A stretch of 64,000 nucleotides of DNA from Citrobacter sp. On2M (GTDB taxonomy: Bacteria > Pseudomonadota > Gammaproteobacteria > Enterobacterales > Enterobacteriaceae): positions 434,001 through 498,000 of the forward strand of contig NZ_WPCV01000002.1 in the NCBI RefSeq assembly GCF_018035235.1. Reading direction: 5' to 3'. The notes beneath the pieces were generated by a model. It was not told the origin of the DNA. It worked only from the letters and a program-made list of their open reading frames with translations, and did not search any database. Positions 54,881-64,000 of this stretch are shown here, piece by piece. Numbering within the stretch: the first letter of the stretch is position 1; every line of letters starts with the position of its first letter. A program made the translations under genes and the position numbers.

Positions 54881-56032
54881 ATGTTTGAACCTATGGAACT
54901 TACCAATGACGCGGTGATTAAAGTCATCGGCGTCGGCGGCGGTGGCGGTAATGCCGTTGAACACATGGTGCGCGAGCGCATCGAAGGTGTTGAATTCTTC
55001 GCGGTGAATACCGACGCGCAGGCGTTGCGTAAGACGGCGGTAGGACAGACCATTCAGATTGGTAGCGGCATCACCAAAGGTCTGGGCGCGGGTGCAAACC
55101 CGGAAGTCGGTCGCAATGCGGCAGATGAAGATCGTGAAGCTCTGCGTGCAGCGCTTGACGGTGCAGACATGGTGTTTATCGCCGCTGGCATGGGCGGCGG
55201 TACCGGTACTGGTGCAGCGCCAGTAGTGGCTGAAGTGGCAAAAGATTTAGGTATCCTGACCGTTGCTGTCGTGACCAAGCCTTTCAACTTTGAAGGCAAG
55301 AAGCGTATGGCATTCGCGGAGCAGGGTATCACTGAGCTGTCCAAACACGTGGACTCTCTGATCACTATCCCGAATGACAAACTGTTGAAAGTGCTGGGTC
55401 GCGGGATCTCCCTGCTGGATGCATTTGGCGCAGCGAATGACGTGCTGAAAGGCGCAGTACAGGGTATCGCTGAACTGATTACCCGTCCGGGTCTGATGAA
55501 CGTCGACTTTGCAGATGTGCGTACCGTGATGTCTGAAATGGGCTACGCAATGATGGGTTCTGGCGTGGCGAGCGGTGAAGATCGTGCAGAAGAAGCGGCT
55601 GAAATGGCAATTTCTTCTCCGCTGTTGGAAGACATCGATCTGTCCGGCGCACGTGGCGTGCTGGTCAACATTACTGCGGGCTTCGACCTGCGTCTGGATG
55701 AATTCGAAACCGTGGGTAACACCATCCGTGCCTTTGCATCGGATAACGCGACCGTGGTAATCGGTACCTCTCTGGACCCGGATATGAACGACGAACTGCG
55801 CGTAACCGTTGTTGCGACTGGAATTGGTATGGACAAGCGTCCTGAAATCACTCTGGTAACCAACAAGCAGGTACAACAGCCGGTAATGGATCGTTACCAG
55901 CAACACGGCATGGCGCCGTTGACGCAAGAGCAAAAACCGGTAGCGAAAGTGGTTAACGACAATACGCCGCAAACCACTAAAGAGCCGGATTATCTGGATA
56001 TCCCAGCATTCCTGCGTAAGCAAGCTGATTAA
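54881..56032 (+). CDS. ftsZ: Cell division tubulin homologue FtsZ
   Basis: GTPase that polymerises into the Z ring at midcell. It has 383 aa, as in E. coli. The tubulin signature GGGTGTG is near residue 105, the T3 and T4 loops lie in [19 protein letters not shown], and the synergy loop [11 protein letters not shown] supplies the catalytic aspartates. A variable linker leads to the C-terminal peptide [14 protein letters not shown], which binds FtsA, ZipA, MinC and ZapD (zapD is also in this window). GGAGAGA lies seven bases before the ATG. Confidence 0.99.
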   Translation: MFEPMELTNDAVIKVIGVGGGGGNAVEHMVRERIEGVEFFAVNTDAQALRKTAVGQTIQIGSGITKGLGAGANPEVGRNAADEDREALRAALDGADMVFIAAGMGGGTGTGAAPVVAEVAKDLGILTVAVVTKPFNFEGKKRMAFAEQGITELSKHVDSLITIPNDKLLKVLGRGISLLDAFGAANDVLKGAVQGIAELITRPGLMNVDFADVRTVMSEMGYAMMGSGVASGEDRAEEAAEMAISSPLLEDIDLSGARGVLVNITAGFDLRLDEFETVGNTIRAFASDNATVVIGTSLDPDMNDELRVTVVATGIGMDKRPEITLVTNKQVQQPVMDRYQQHGMAPLTQEQKPVAKVVNDNTPQTTKEPDYLDIPAFLRKQAD

Positions 56033-56081
56033 GAATTAGCTGGAATTTGGGAATCTGCGCTCTTTGTGCTAAACTGGCCCG

Positions 56082-56103
56082 CCGAATGTATAGTACACTT
56101 CGG
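56082..56103 (+). promoter_or_regulatory. lpxC promoter -10 within a dyad
   Basis: TATAGT at 56089-56094 is a good -10 about 40 bases before lpxC; no -35 is found at 16-18 bases (TTGTGC is 19 away). The hexamer lies in a near-perfect dyad, CCGAA-TGTA-TAG-TACA-C-TTCGG, with one unpaired C. It could be an operator-like element or a hairpin in the ftsZ-lpxC message. Confidence 0.5.
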
Positions 56104-56111
56104 TTGGATAG

Positions 56112-57050
<939 letters not shown>

Positions 57051-57073
57051 CGACATACGCTGTCGTATAAATT

Positions 57074-57125
57074 CGACTGGTAAATCTGGCACTCTCTCCG
57101 GCCAGGTGAGCCAGTCGTTTTTTTA
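57074..57125 (+). terminator. lpxC intrinsic terminator
   Basis: CGACTGG (57074-57080) pairs with CCAGTCG (57111-57117), with an inner CTGGC/GCCAG stem, and is followed by eight bases rich in T. It ends the dcw transcript 24 bases after lpxC. Confidence 0.9.
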
Positions 57126-57332
57126 TGTACTCATTAACGCAGTCTTTTCCAACGCAAATTTTTCCCTGCCACTAGGTTAAAATAGTGTGCGATCGCTGCT
57201 TTCTTGAGCATATTTACCCATGGCTGGTTGTCATTACTGCTGTGGAGCGTACGCTTTAATGATAAGATTCGTGCGCAAAAAAATGTTTTGCATTCGTAAC
57301 CCCAAACGCAGGGTATATCAGGTGGCAAAAAC

Positions 57333-57839
57333 GTGAGTGGAATACTGACGCGTTGGCGACAGTTAGGCAGACGGTACTTCTGGCCGCATCTCCTGTTGGG
57401 GATGGTCGCGGCGAGTTTTGGCCTGCCCGCGCTCAGTAATGCTGCTGAACCCAATACCCCTGCGAAGGCGACCGCCAGCAATCACGATCAATCCGGTAAA
57501 GTTAACTTTAGCCAGCTTGCTTTGCTGGAAGCGACCAATCGTCGCCCTAATTTTACCGTCGATTACTGGCATCAGCATGCCATTCGTACGGTTATTCGCC
57601 ATCTTTCTTTTGCTATGGCTCCTCAGGCGTTGCCTGTTGCCGAAGAGCCGTTGCCAATCCAGGCGCACCATCTTGCGTTGCTGAATACGCTCAGCGCGAT
57701 GCTGACGCAAGAAGGCAGACCGCCCGCGACCGTGAGTCGCGTGACATATACCCATTTTACCTCTCAGGCCGCGTTTAGCGTTCCGGTCTGGATCAGCCAG
57801 TTGCAGGGTATCCGCGCTGGTCCTCAACGCCTCAGCTAA
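57333..57839 (+). CDS. secM: Secretion monitor SecM
   Basis: A regulatory nascent chain that stalls its ribosome when export is poor and thereby exposes the secA start. The GTG at 57333 ([10 protein letters not shown]) gives 168 aa (E. coli 170; two residues fewer near 73). A long signal peptide ends near SNAAEP (residue 38). The C-terminal arrest window is F148[16 protein letters not shown]164. The E. coli essential residues (F, W, I, GIRAGP) are kept, while two others differ: V for T and L for A. secA begins 60 bases downstream. Confidence 0.96.
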   Translation: MSGILTRWRQLGRRYFWPHLLLGMVAASFGLPALSNAAEPNTPAKATASNHDQSGKVNFSQLALLEATNRRPNFTVDYWHQHAIRTVIRHLSFAMAPQALPVAEEPLPIQAHHLALLNTLSAMLTQEGRPPATVSRVTYTHFTSQAAFSVPVWISQLQGIRAGPQRLS

Positions 57840-57891
57840 AAAAGAACCTTTCAACTTATAATTTTTGACTCCGCACCGCGGGGCGTTTGAG
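57823..57891 (+). promoter_or_regulatory. secM-secA helix that hides the secA ribosome binding site
   Basis: CTCAACGCC (57823-57831, last codons of secM) pairs with GGCGTTTGAG (57882-57891) with one bulged base. The right arm includes the GAG that serves as the secA Shine-Dalgarno, nine bases before the ATG. A ribosome stalled on the SecM arrest motif would cover the left arm and free the site, the mechanism known in E. coli. Confidence 0.8.
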
Positions 57892-57899
57892 ATTTTATT

Positions 57900-60605
57900 A
57901 TGCTAATCAAATTATTAACAAAAGTATTCGGTAGCCGTAACGAGCGTACGCTGCGTCGTATGCGTAAAGTGGTCAATGTTATCAACGCAATGGAACCGGA
58001 GATGGAAAAACTCTCCGATGATGAACTGAAAGCGAAGACCGCTGAATTCCGCGCCCGTCTGGAAAAAGGCGCCAGCGTTGAGAGCCTAATCCCGGAAGCG
58101 TTCGCGGTGGTCCGTGAAGCGAGTAAGCGCGTATTCGGCATGCGTCACTTCGACGTCCAGCTGCTCGGCGGCATGGTGCTTAACGATCGCTGTATCGCGG
58201 AAATGCGTACCGGTGAAGGTAAAACCTTGACCGCGACGCTGCCTGCCTACCTGAACGCATTGAGCGGGAAGGGTGTACACGTGGTGACCGTGAACGACTA
58301 TCTGGCTCAGCGTGACGCCGAAAATAACCGCCCGCTGTTTGAATTCCTCGGCATGACCGTAGGGATCAACATGTCTGGCCTGCCAGCGCCAGCCAAGCGT
58401 GAGGCCTACAATGCTGATATTACCTACGGTACTAACAACGAATACGGTTTTGACTACCTGCGCGACAACATGGCGTTTAGCCCGGAAGAGCGTGTTCAGC
58501 GTAAACTGCATTATGCGCTGGTCGATGAAGTCGACTCCATCCTGATCGATGAAGCGCGTACGCCGCTGATCATTTCCGGTCCGGCTGAAGACAGCTCGGA
58601 AATGTATAAAAAAGTGAACAAAATCATCCCACACCTGATTCGTCAGGAGAAGGAAGATTCCGACACGTTCCAGGGGGAAGGCCACTTCTCTGTTGATGAG
58701 AAAGCGCGCCAGGTTAACCTGACCGAACGTGGTCTGGTACTGATTGAAGAGCTGCTGGTTAACGAAGGCATTATGGATGAAGGCGAGTCTCTGTACTCTC
58801 CTGGCAACATTATGCTGATGCACCACGTGACTGCCGCACTGCGCGCGCATGTGCTGTTTACCCGCGATGTCGACTACATCGTAAAAGACGGCGAAGTTAT
58901 CATCGTCGACGAACACACCGGCCGTACTATGCAGGGCCGTCGCTGGTCTGATGGTCTGCACCAGGCCGTTGAAGCCAAAGAAGGTGTTGATATCCAGAAC
59001 GAGAACCAGACGCTGGCATCCATTACCTTCCAGAACTACTTCCGTTTGTATGAAAAACTGGCCGGTATGACCGGTACCGCTGATACTGAAGCCTTTGAAT
59101 TCAGCTCCATCTACAAATTGGATACCGTGGTTGTGCCGACCAACCGTCCGATGATTCGTAAGGATTTACCGGATCTGGTGTACATGACTGAAGCGGAAAA
59201 AATTCAGGCGATCATTGAAGATATTAAAGAACGTACCGCAAATGGCCAGCCGGTGCTGGTGGGTACTATCTCTATTGAAAAATCTGAAGTGGTCTCTAAC
59301 GAACTGACCAAAGCTGGTATCAAACATAACGTTTTGAACGCCAAGTTCCACGCCAGCGAAGCGGATATCGTCGCGCAGGCGGGTTACCCGTCGGCCGTGA
59401 CAATCGCCACTAACATGGCGGGTCGTGGTACCGATATCGTGCTGGGCGGTAGCTGGCAGGCGGAAGTTGCCGAGCTGGAAAACCCGACTCCGGAACAAAT
59501 CGCGCAGATCAAAGCCGCCTGGCAGGTTCGCCATGACGCAGTGTTAGCTGCCGGTGGTTTACATATTATTGGTACTGAGCGTCATGAATCTCGCCGTATC
59601 GATAACCAGCTGCGTGGTCGTTCTGGTCGTCAGGGGGATGCGGGTTCTTCTCGTTTCTATCTGTCAATGGAAGATGCGCTGATGCGTATTTTTGCCTCTG
59701 ACCGCGTGTCCGGCATGATGCGTAAACTGGGTATGAAGCCAGGTGAAGCGATTGAACACCCGTGGGTCACCAAAGCGATTGCTAACGCGCAGCGTAAAGT
59801 GGAAAGTCGCAACTTCGACATTCGTAAGCAATTGCTGGAATATGATGATGTCGCCAACGACCAGCGTCGCGCAATCTACACCCAGCGTAACGAACTGCTG
59901 GACGTATCTGACGTTAGCGAAACCATCAACAGCATCCGTGAAGATGTCTTCAAAGCAACGATTGATGCCTATATTCCGCCACAATCTCTGGAAGAAATGT
60001 GGGATATCCCGGGTCTGCAGGAACGTCTGAAAAACGACTTCGATCTGGATATGCCGATTTCAGAGTGGCTGGATAAGGAGCCTGAGCTGCACGAAGAAAC
60101 GCTGCGCGAACGAATTCTGGCAAACGCCGTTGAAGTTTATCAGCGTAAAGAAGAAGTTGTGGGCGCGGAGATGATGCGTCACTTTGAAAAAGGCGTGATG
60201 CTGCAAACTCTCGACTCCCTGTGGAAAGAGCACCTTGCGGCGATGGACTATCTGCGTCAGGGTATCCACCTGCGTGGTTATGCGCAAAAAGATCCGAAAC
60301 AGGAATACAAGCGTGAATCCTTCTCTATGTTTGCATCAATGCTGGAATCACTGAAGTACGAAGTGATCAGCACCCTGAGCAAAGTTCAGGTGCGTATGCC
60401 TGAAGAAGTAGAAGCGATGGAGCAGCAGCGTCGCGAAGAAGCTGAACGTTTAGCGCAGATGCAGCAACTGAGCCATAAAGGTGATGATTCTGCTGCGGCA
60501 GAAGAGCTGGCGGCACAAACCGGCGATCGTAAAGTGGGTCGTAACGATCCGTGTCCTTGCGGTTCCGGCAAAAAATACAAACAGTGCCATGGCCGTCTGA
60601 GCTAA
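57900..60605 (+). CDS. secA: Preprotein translocase motor ATPase SecA
   Basis: Drives secretory proteins through SecYEG with ATP. It has 901 aa, as in E. coli. Walker A is [10 protein letters not shown] near residue 103, Walker B lies in [14 protein letters not shown] near 205, and NMAGRGTDI and [11 protein letters not shown] are in the second nucleotide-binding fold. Between them lie the preprotein crosslinking, helical wing and scaffold domains. A linker leads to the C-terminal zinc finger [14 protein letters not shown], which binds SecB. A 291-codon antisense frame is a shadow. Confidence 0.99.
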   Translation: MLIKLLTKVFGSRNERTLRRMRKVVNVINAMEPEMEKLSDDELKAKTAEFRARLEKGASVESLIPEAFAVVREASKRVFGMRHFDVQLLGGMVLNDRCIAEMRTGEGKTLTATLPAYLNALSGKGVHVVTVNDYLAQRDAENNRPLFEFLGMTVGINMSGLPAPAKREAYNADITYGTNNEYGFDYLRDNMAFSPEERVQRKLHYALVDEVDSILIDEARTPLIISGPAEDSSEMYKKVNKIIPHLIRQEKEDSDTFQGEGHFSVDEKARQVNLTERGLVLIEELLVNEGIMDEGESLYSPGNIMLMHHVTAALRAHVLFTRDVDYIVKDGEVIIVDEHTGRTMQGRRWSDGLHQAVEAKEGVDIQNENQTLASITFQNYFRLYEKLAGMTGTADTEAFEFSSIYKLDTVVVPTNRPMIRKDLPDLVYMTEAEKIQAIIEDIKERTANGQPVLVGTISIEKSEVVSNELTKAGIKHNVLNAKFHASEADIVAQAGYPSAVTIATNMAGRGTDIVLGGSWQAEVAELENPTPEQIAQIKAAWQVRHDAVLAAGGLHIIGTERHESRRIDNQLRGRSGRQGDAGSSRFYLSMEDALMRIFASDRVSGMMRKLGMKPGEAIEHPWVTKAIANAQRKVESRNFDIRKQLLEYDDVANDQRRAIYTQRNELLDVSDVSETINSIREDVFKATIDAYIPPQSLEEMWDIPGLQERLKNDFDLDMPISEWLDKEPELHEETLRERILANAVEVYQRKEEVVGAEMMRHFEKGVMLQTLDSLWKEHLAAMDYLRQGIHLRGYAQKDPKQEYKRESFSMFASMLESLKYEVISTLSKVQVRMPEEVEAMEQQRREEAERLAQMQQLSHKGDDSAAAEELAAQTGDRKVGRNDPCPCGSGKKYKQCHGRLS

Positions 60606-60622
60606 GAAAATAACTTACTGAA

Positions 60623-60648
60623 AAGGCGCAGAATTCTGCGCCTTTTTT
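60623..60648 (+). terminator. Terminator between secA and mutT
   Basis: AAGGCGCAGA (60623-60632) is followed without a loop gap by TCTGCGCCTT (60635-60644) and T residues, a strong intrinsic terminator 18 bases after secA. mutT begins 14 bases further on, so it is reached by read-through or has its own start. Confidence 0.9.
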
Positions 60649-60661
60649 ATGGACAATAAAG

Positions 60662-61051
60662 ATGAAAATACTGCAGATCGCCGTCGGAATTATTCGTAAT
60701 CCGCAACATGAAATTTTTATCACCCAGCGTGCGGCGGATGCCCACATGGCAAATAAGCTGGAGTTCCCCGGCGGAAAAATAGAAGCGGGCGAAACGCCGG
60801 AACAGGCGCTGGTTCGCGAGCTACAGGAAGAAGTTGGTATTACGCCGACTCAAAGCTCGTTGTTCGAAAAGCTGGAGTATCAGTTTCCGGACAGACATAT
60901 CACGCTGTGGTTCTGGCTGGTTGAAAGCTGGGAAGGAGAGCCATGGGGAAAAGAGGGGCAGCCAGCGCAGTGGATTGGGCAACATGCTTTGAATGCGGAA
61001 GATTTCCCGCCTGCGAATGCACCGGTCATTGAAAAGCTGATTGCTGGTTAA
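60662..61051 (+). CDS. mutT: 8-oxo-dGTP diphosphatase MutT
   Basis: Nudix hydrolase that removes 8-oxo-dGTP from the nucleotide pool and prevents A:T to C:G transversions. It has 129 aa, as in E. coli. The Nudix box occupies residues 38-60 with the expected Gly, Glu and the REXXEE helix (RELQEEVG). The start MKILQIAVGIIRN is the family start. It follows the secA terminator closely and is followed by a REP unit and the convergent yacG. Confidence 0.98.
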   Translation: MKILQIAVGIIRNPQHEIFITQRAADAHMANKLEFPGGKIEAGETPEQALVRELQEEVGITPTQSSLFEKLEYQFPDRHITLWFWLVESWEGEPWGKEGQPAQWIGQHALNAEDFPPANAPVIEKLIAG

Positions 61052-61070
61052 TGGTGTTCGTCGCGCGTAA

Positions 61071-61130
61071 GCCGGATAAGGTAACGCCGTATCCGGCAAA
61101 TTAGGACGGGCTGTACGCTTGCCCGCCCTA
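61071..61130. repeat. REP/BIME between mutT and yacG
   Basis: GCCGGATA (61071-61078) pairs with TATCCGGC (61090-61097). A second, less regular GC-rich dyad (GGGC...GCCC) follows to 61130. It lies between convergent genes, as with the other REP copies here. Confidence 0.8.
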
Positions 61131-61143
61131 CGTTTTAGTTGAA

Positions 61144-61338
61144 TTACTTCTGTTCTTCACTCCAGTCGTCGCTTTCCGACAAGTCGCCTGAGCTTGGGAT
61201 ACGTTTCTCTTCTGCAGCCCACTCACCGAGATCGATTAACTGGCAGCGCTTGCTGCAGAATGGGCGAAACGGACTGACTTCAGCCCACACGACGGGTTTG
61301 CCGCAGGTTGGGCAGTTGACGATGGTTTGTTCAGACAT
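61144..61338 (-). CDS. yacG: DNA gyrase inhibitor YacG, zinc protein
   Basis: A 64-aa protein (E. coli 65) with a single zinc site formed by C9, C12, C28 and C32 (NCPTCGK...[10 protein letters not shown]). In E. coli it binds GyrB and inhibits gyrase DNA binding. The tail is acidic ([16 protein letters not shown]). It is the last gene of coaE-zapD-yacG, nine bases after zapD. One residue is missing at the C-terminus relative to E. coli. Confidence 0.95.
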   Translation of the reverse strand: MSEQTIVNCPTCGKPVVWAEVSPFRPFCSKRCQLIDLGEWAAEEKRIPSSGDLSESDDWSEEQK

Positions 61339-61347
61339 GTTGACTCC

Positions 61348-62711
<1,364 letters not shown>

Positions 62712-62852
62712 AGATGCAGATCCCGGAGTTTAAGTTTGATTATCAAACAGTTAAAAGTTAAGCGTGCGAAGGCGAGGCTGCTGCAGGATTAACCTGCTAT
62801 TCGCCAGGTAAATTTATGGGATTGTAGCGTAAAAAAAGAGAATTTCGCAGTC

Positions 62853-62880
62853 TTGCGCGGCATTGATTAGTGCGTATGAT
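62853..62880 (+). promoter_or_regulatory. Candidate guaC promoter
   Basis: TTGCGC (62853-62858) and TATGAT (62875-62880) are 16 bases apart, 56 bases before guaC. The call rests on consensus match only. The remaining coaE-guaC gap shows no gene. Confidence 0.45.
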
Positions 62881-62936
62881 AGCGTCACTGGAGTTGTGAG
62901 TTTCGATTTTTCGCCATTAACCCCAGGAATCCGCAC

Positions 62937-63980
62937 ATGCGTATCGAAGAAGATCTGAAGTTAGGTTTCAAAGACGTTCTTATCCGCCCTAAGCGTTCTA
63001 CTCTCAAAAGCCGTTCCGATGTTGAGCTGGAACGTCAATTTACCTTTAAGCATTCAGGTCAGACCTGGTCCGGCGTTCCCATTATTGCCGCGAACATGGA
63101 CACTGTCGGTACGTTTGCCATGGCAACGGCGCTGGCATCCTTCGACATCCTGACCGCTGTGCACAAACACTATTCTGTTGAAGACTGGGCCGCATTCATC
63201 GCAGAGACTTCTGCCGATGTACTCAAACACGTAATGGTTTCAACCGGCACGTCTGACGCAGACTTCGAAAAAACCAAACAGATTCTGGCGCTCAACCCAG
63301 CGCTGAACTTTATCTGCATTGATGTGGCAAATGGCTACTCAGAGCATTTTGTTCAGTTTGTGTCGAAAGCACGTGAAGCATGGCCGACAAAAACGATTTG
63401 TGCGGGTAATGTGGTCACCGGAGAAATGTGCGAAGAGCTGGTACTTTCCGGCGCGGACATTGTTAAAGTCGGCATTGGCCCGGGTTCTGTATGTACCACG
63501 CGTGTAAAAACCGGTGTTGGCTATCCGCAACTTTCGGCGGTTATTGAATGTGCCGATGCTGCTCACGGTCTGGGGGGCATGATTGTCAGCGACGGTGGTT
63601 GCACGATGCCTGGCGACGTGGCAAAAGCGTTTGGCGGCGGTGCAGACTTCGTTATGCTCGGCGGTATGTTAGCTGGTCATGAAGAAAGCGGCGGCAAAAT
63701 TGTTGAAGAAAACGGCGAGAAATTCATGCTGTTCTACGGTATGAGCTCTGAATCTGCCATGACGCGTCACGTTGGTGGCGTTGCGCAGTACCGCGCAGCG
63801 GAAGGTAAAACCGTTAAGCTGCCTCTGCGCGGCCCGGTTGATAATACCGCTCGCGATATCCTCGGCGGCCTGCGCTCTGCTTGTACCTATGTCGGTGCTT
63901 CCCGTCTGAAAGAGCTGACCAAACGTACAACGTTTATTCGTGTACAGGAACAAGAAAACCGCGTTTTCAATAGCCTGTAA
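62937..63980 (+). CDS. guaC: GMP reductase
   Basis: Reductively deaminates GMP to IMP with NADPH, returning guanine nucleotides to the common purine pool. It has 347 aa, as in E. coli. An (alpha/beta)8 barrel of the IMPDH/GMPR family: the catalytic cysteine is in [10 protein letters not shown] near residue 186. VSDGGC binds phosphate, and GMSSESAM lies in the active-site flap. No CBS domains are present, which separates it from IMP dehydrogenase. The stop is at 63978-63980, 20 bases before the window ends. Confidence 0.98.
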   Translation: MRIEEDLKLGFKDVLIRPKRSTLKSRSDVELERQFTFKHSGQTWSGVPIIAANMDTVGTFAMATALASFDILTAVHKHYSVEDWAAFIAETSADVLKHVMVSTGTSDADFEKTKQILALNPALNFICIDVANGYSEHFVQFVSKAREAWPTKTICAGNVVTGEMCEELVLSGADIVKVGIGPGSVCTTRVKTGVGYPQLSAVIECADAAHGLGGMIVSDGGCTMPGDVAKAFGGGADFVMLGGMLAGHEESGGKIVEENGEKFMLFYGMSSESAMTRHVGGVAQYRAAEGKTVKLPLRGPVDNTARDILGGLRSACTYVGASRLKELTKRTTFIRVQEQENRVFNSL

Positions 63981-64000
63981 TATGATAGCTGGCGCGTTCT

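Noticed and set aside
55247-56023. 258-codon minus-strand open frame inside ftsZ
   Set aside because: Shadow of the ftsZ coding strand; His- and Arg-rich composition and no homology I can recognise.
58086-58961. 291-codon minus-strand open frame inside secA
   Set aside because: Antisense to the conserved SecA motor domain; no recognisable domain or ribosome binding site.

Overview
The window is a chromosomal segment of a member of the Enterobacteriaceae, close to Escherichia and Salmonella and most like Citrobacter. Gene order follows the E. coli map from kefC through folA, surA, araBAD, leuABCD, ilvIH, cra and the division and cell wall (dcw) cluster to guaC without rearrangement. Nearly every protein has the E. 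coli length and motifs. Hints towards Citrobacter or Salmonella rather than E. coli are an AraC ending at residue 281, no yabPQ genes between djlA and rluA, a 42-codon sgrT, and many REP elements plus a partial ERIC element between genes. The genus is an inference. I see no tRNA, rRNA, CRISPR array, insertion sequence, prophage or genomic island, and no broken gene apart from kefC, which the window edge cuts.

Layout. 1-10.1 kb: end of kefC, folA, then the minus-strand surA-pdxA-rsmA-apaG-apaH run, with lptD upstream of surA, djlA divergent from lptD, and rluA. 10.1-15.6 kb: rapA and the SOS polymerase gene polB, both minus. 15.6-21.7 kb: the arabinose regulon, araBAD minus and araC plus, sharing a control region with recognisable araI, CRP, araO1 and araO2 sites, then yabI. 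21.7-28.4 kb: thiBPQ behind a TPP riboswitch, then sgrR divergent from the sRNA sgrS (which encodes SgrT) and setA. 28.4-37.4 kb: leucine operon leuLABCD with its attenuator, leuO, and ilvIH. 37.5-38.6 kb: cra.

39.1-57.1 kb: the dcw cluster mraZ-rsmH-ftsL-ftsI-murE-murF-mraY-murD-ftsW-murG-murC-ddlB-ftsQ-ftsA-ftsZ-lpxC, all plus and mostly overlapping or within 2 bases. It covers the cytoplasmic and lipid-linked steps of peptidoglycan synthesis, the septal synthase and its partners, the Z ring and the committed step of lipid A synthesis. 57.3-64 kb: secM-secA with its arrest peptide and regulatory helix, mutT, the minus-strand coaE-zapD-yacG group, and guaC.

Almost all of the window is conserved core genome, and I found no convincing new multi-gene system. 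The items worth a second look are in non-coding DNA: a 12-bp perfect inverted repeat whose arms overlap both candidate promoters between lptD and djlA; a perfect stem-loop in the ftsZ leader that appears to covary with E. coli; a perfect TATAAT inside the loop of the araBAD terminator beside the polB LexA box; a dyad centred on the lpxC -10; and a diverged SecM arrest window. Comparisons with E. coli are from memory and were not computed.
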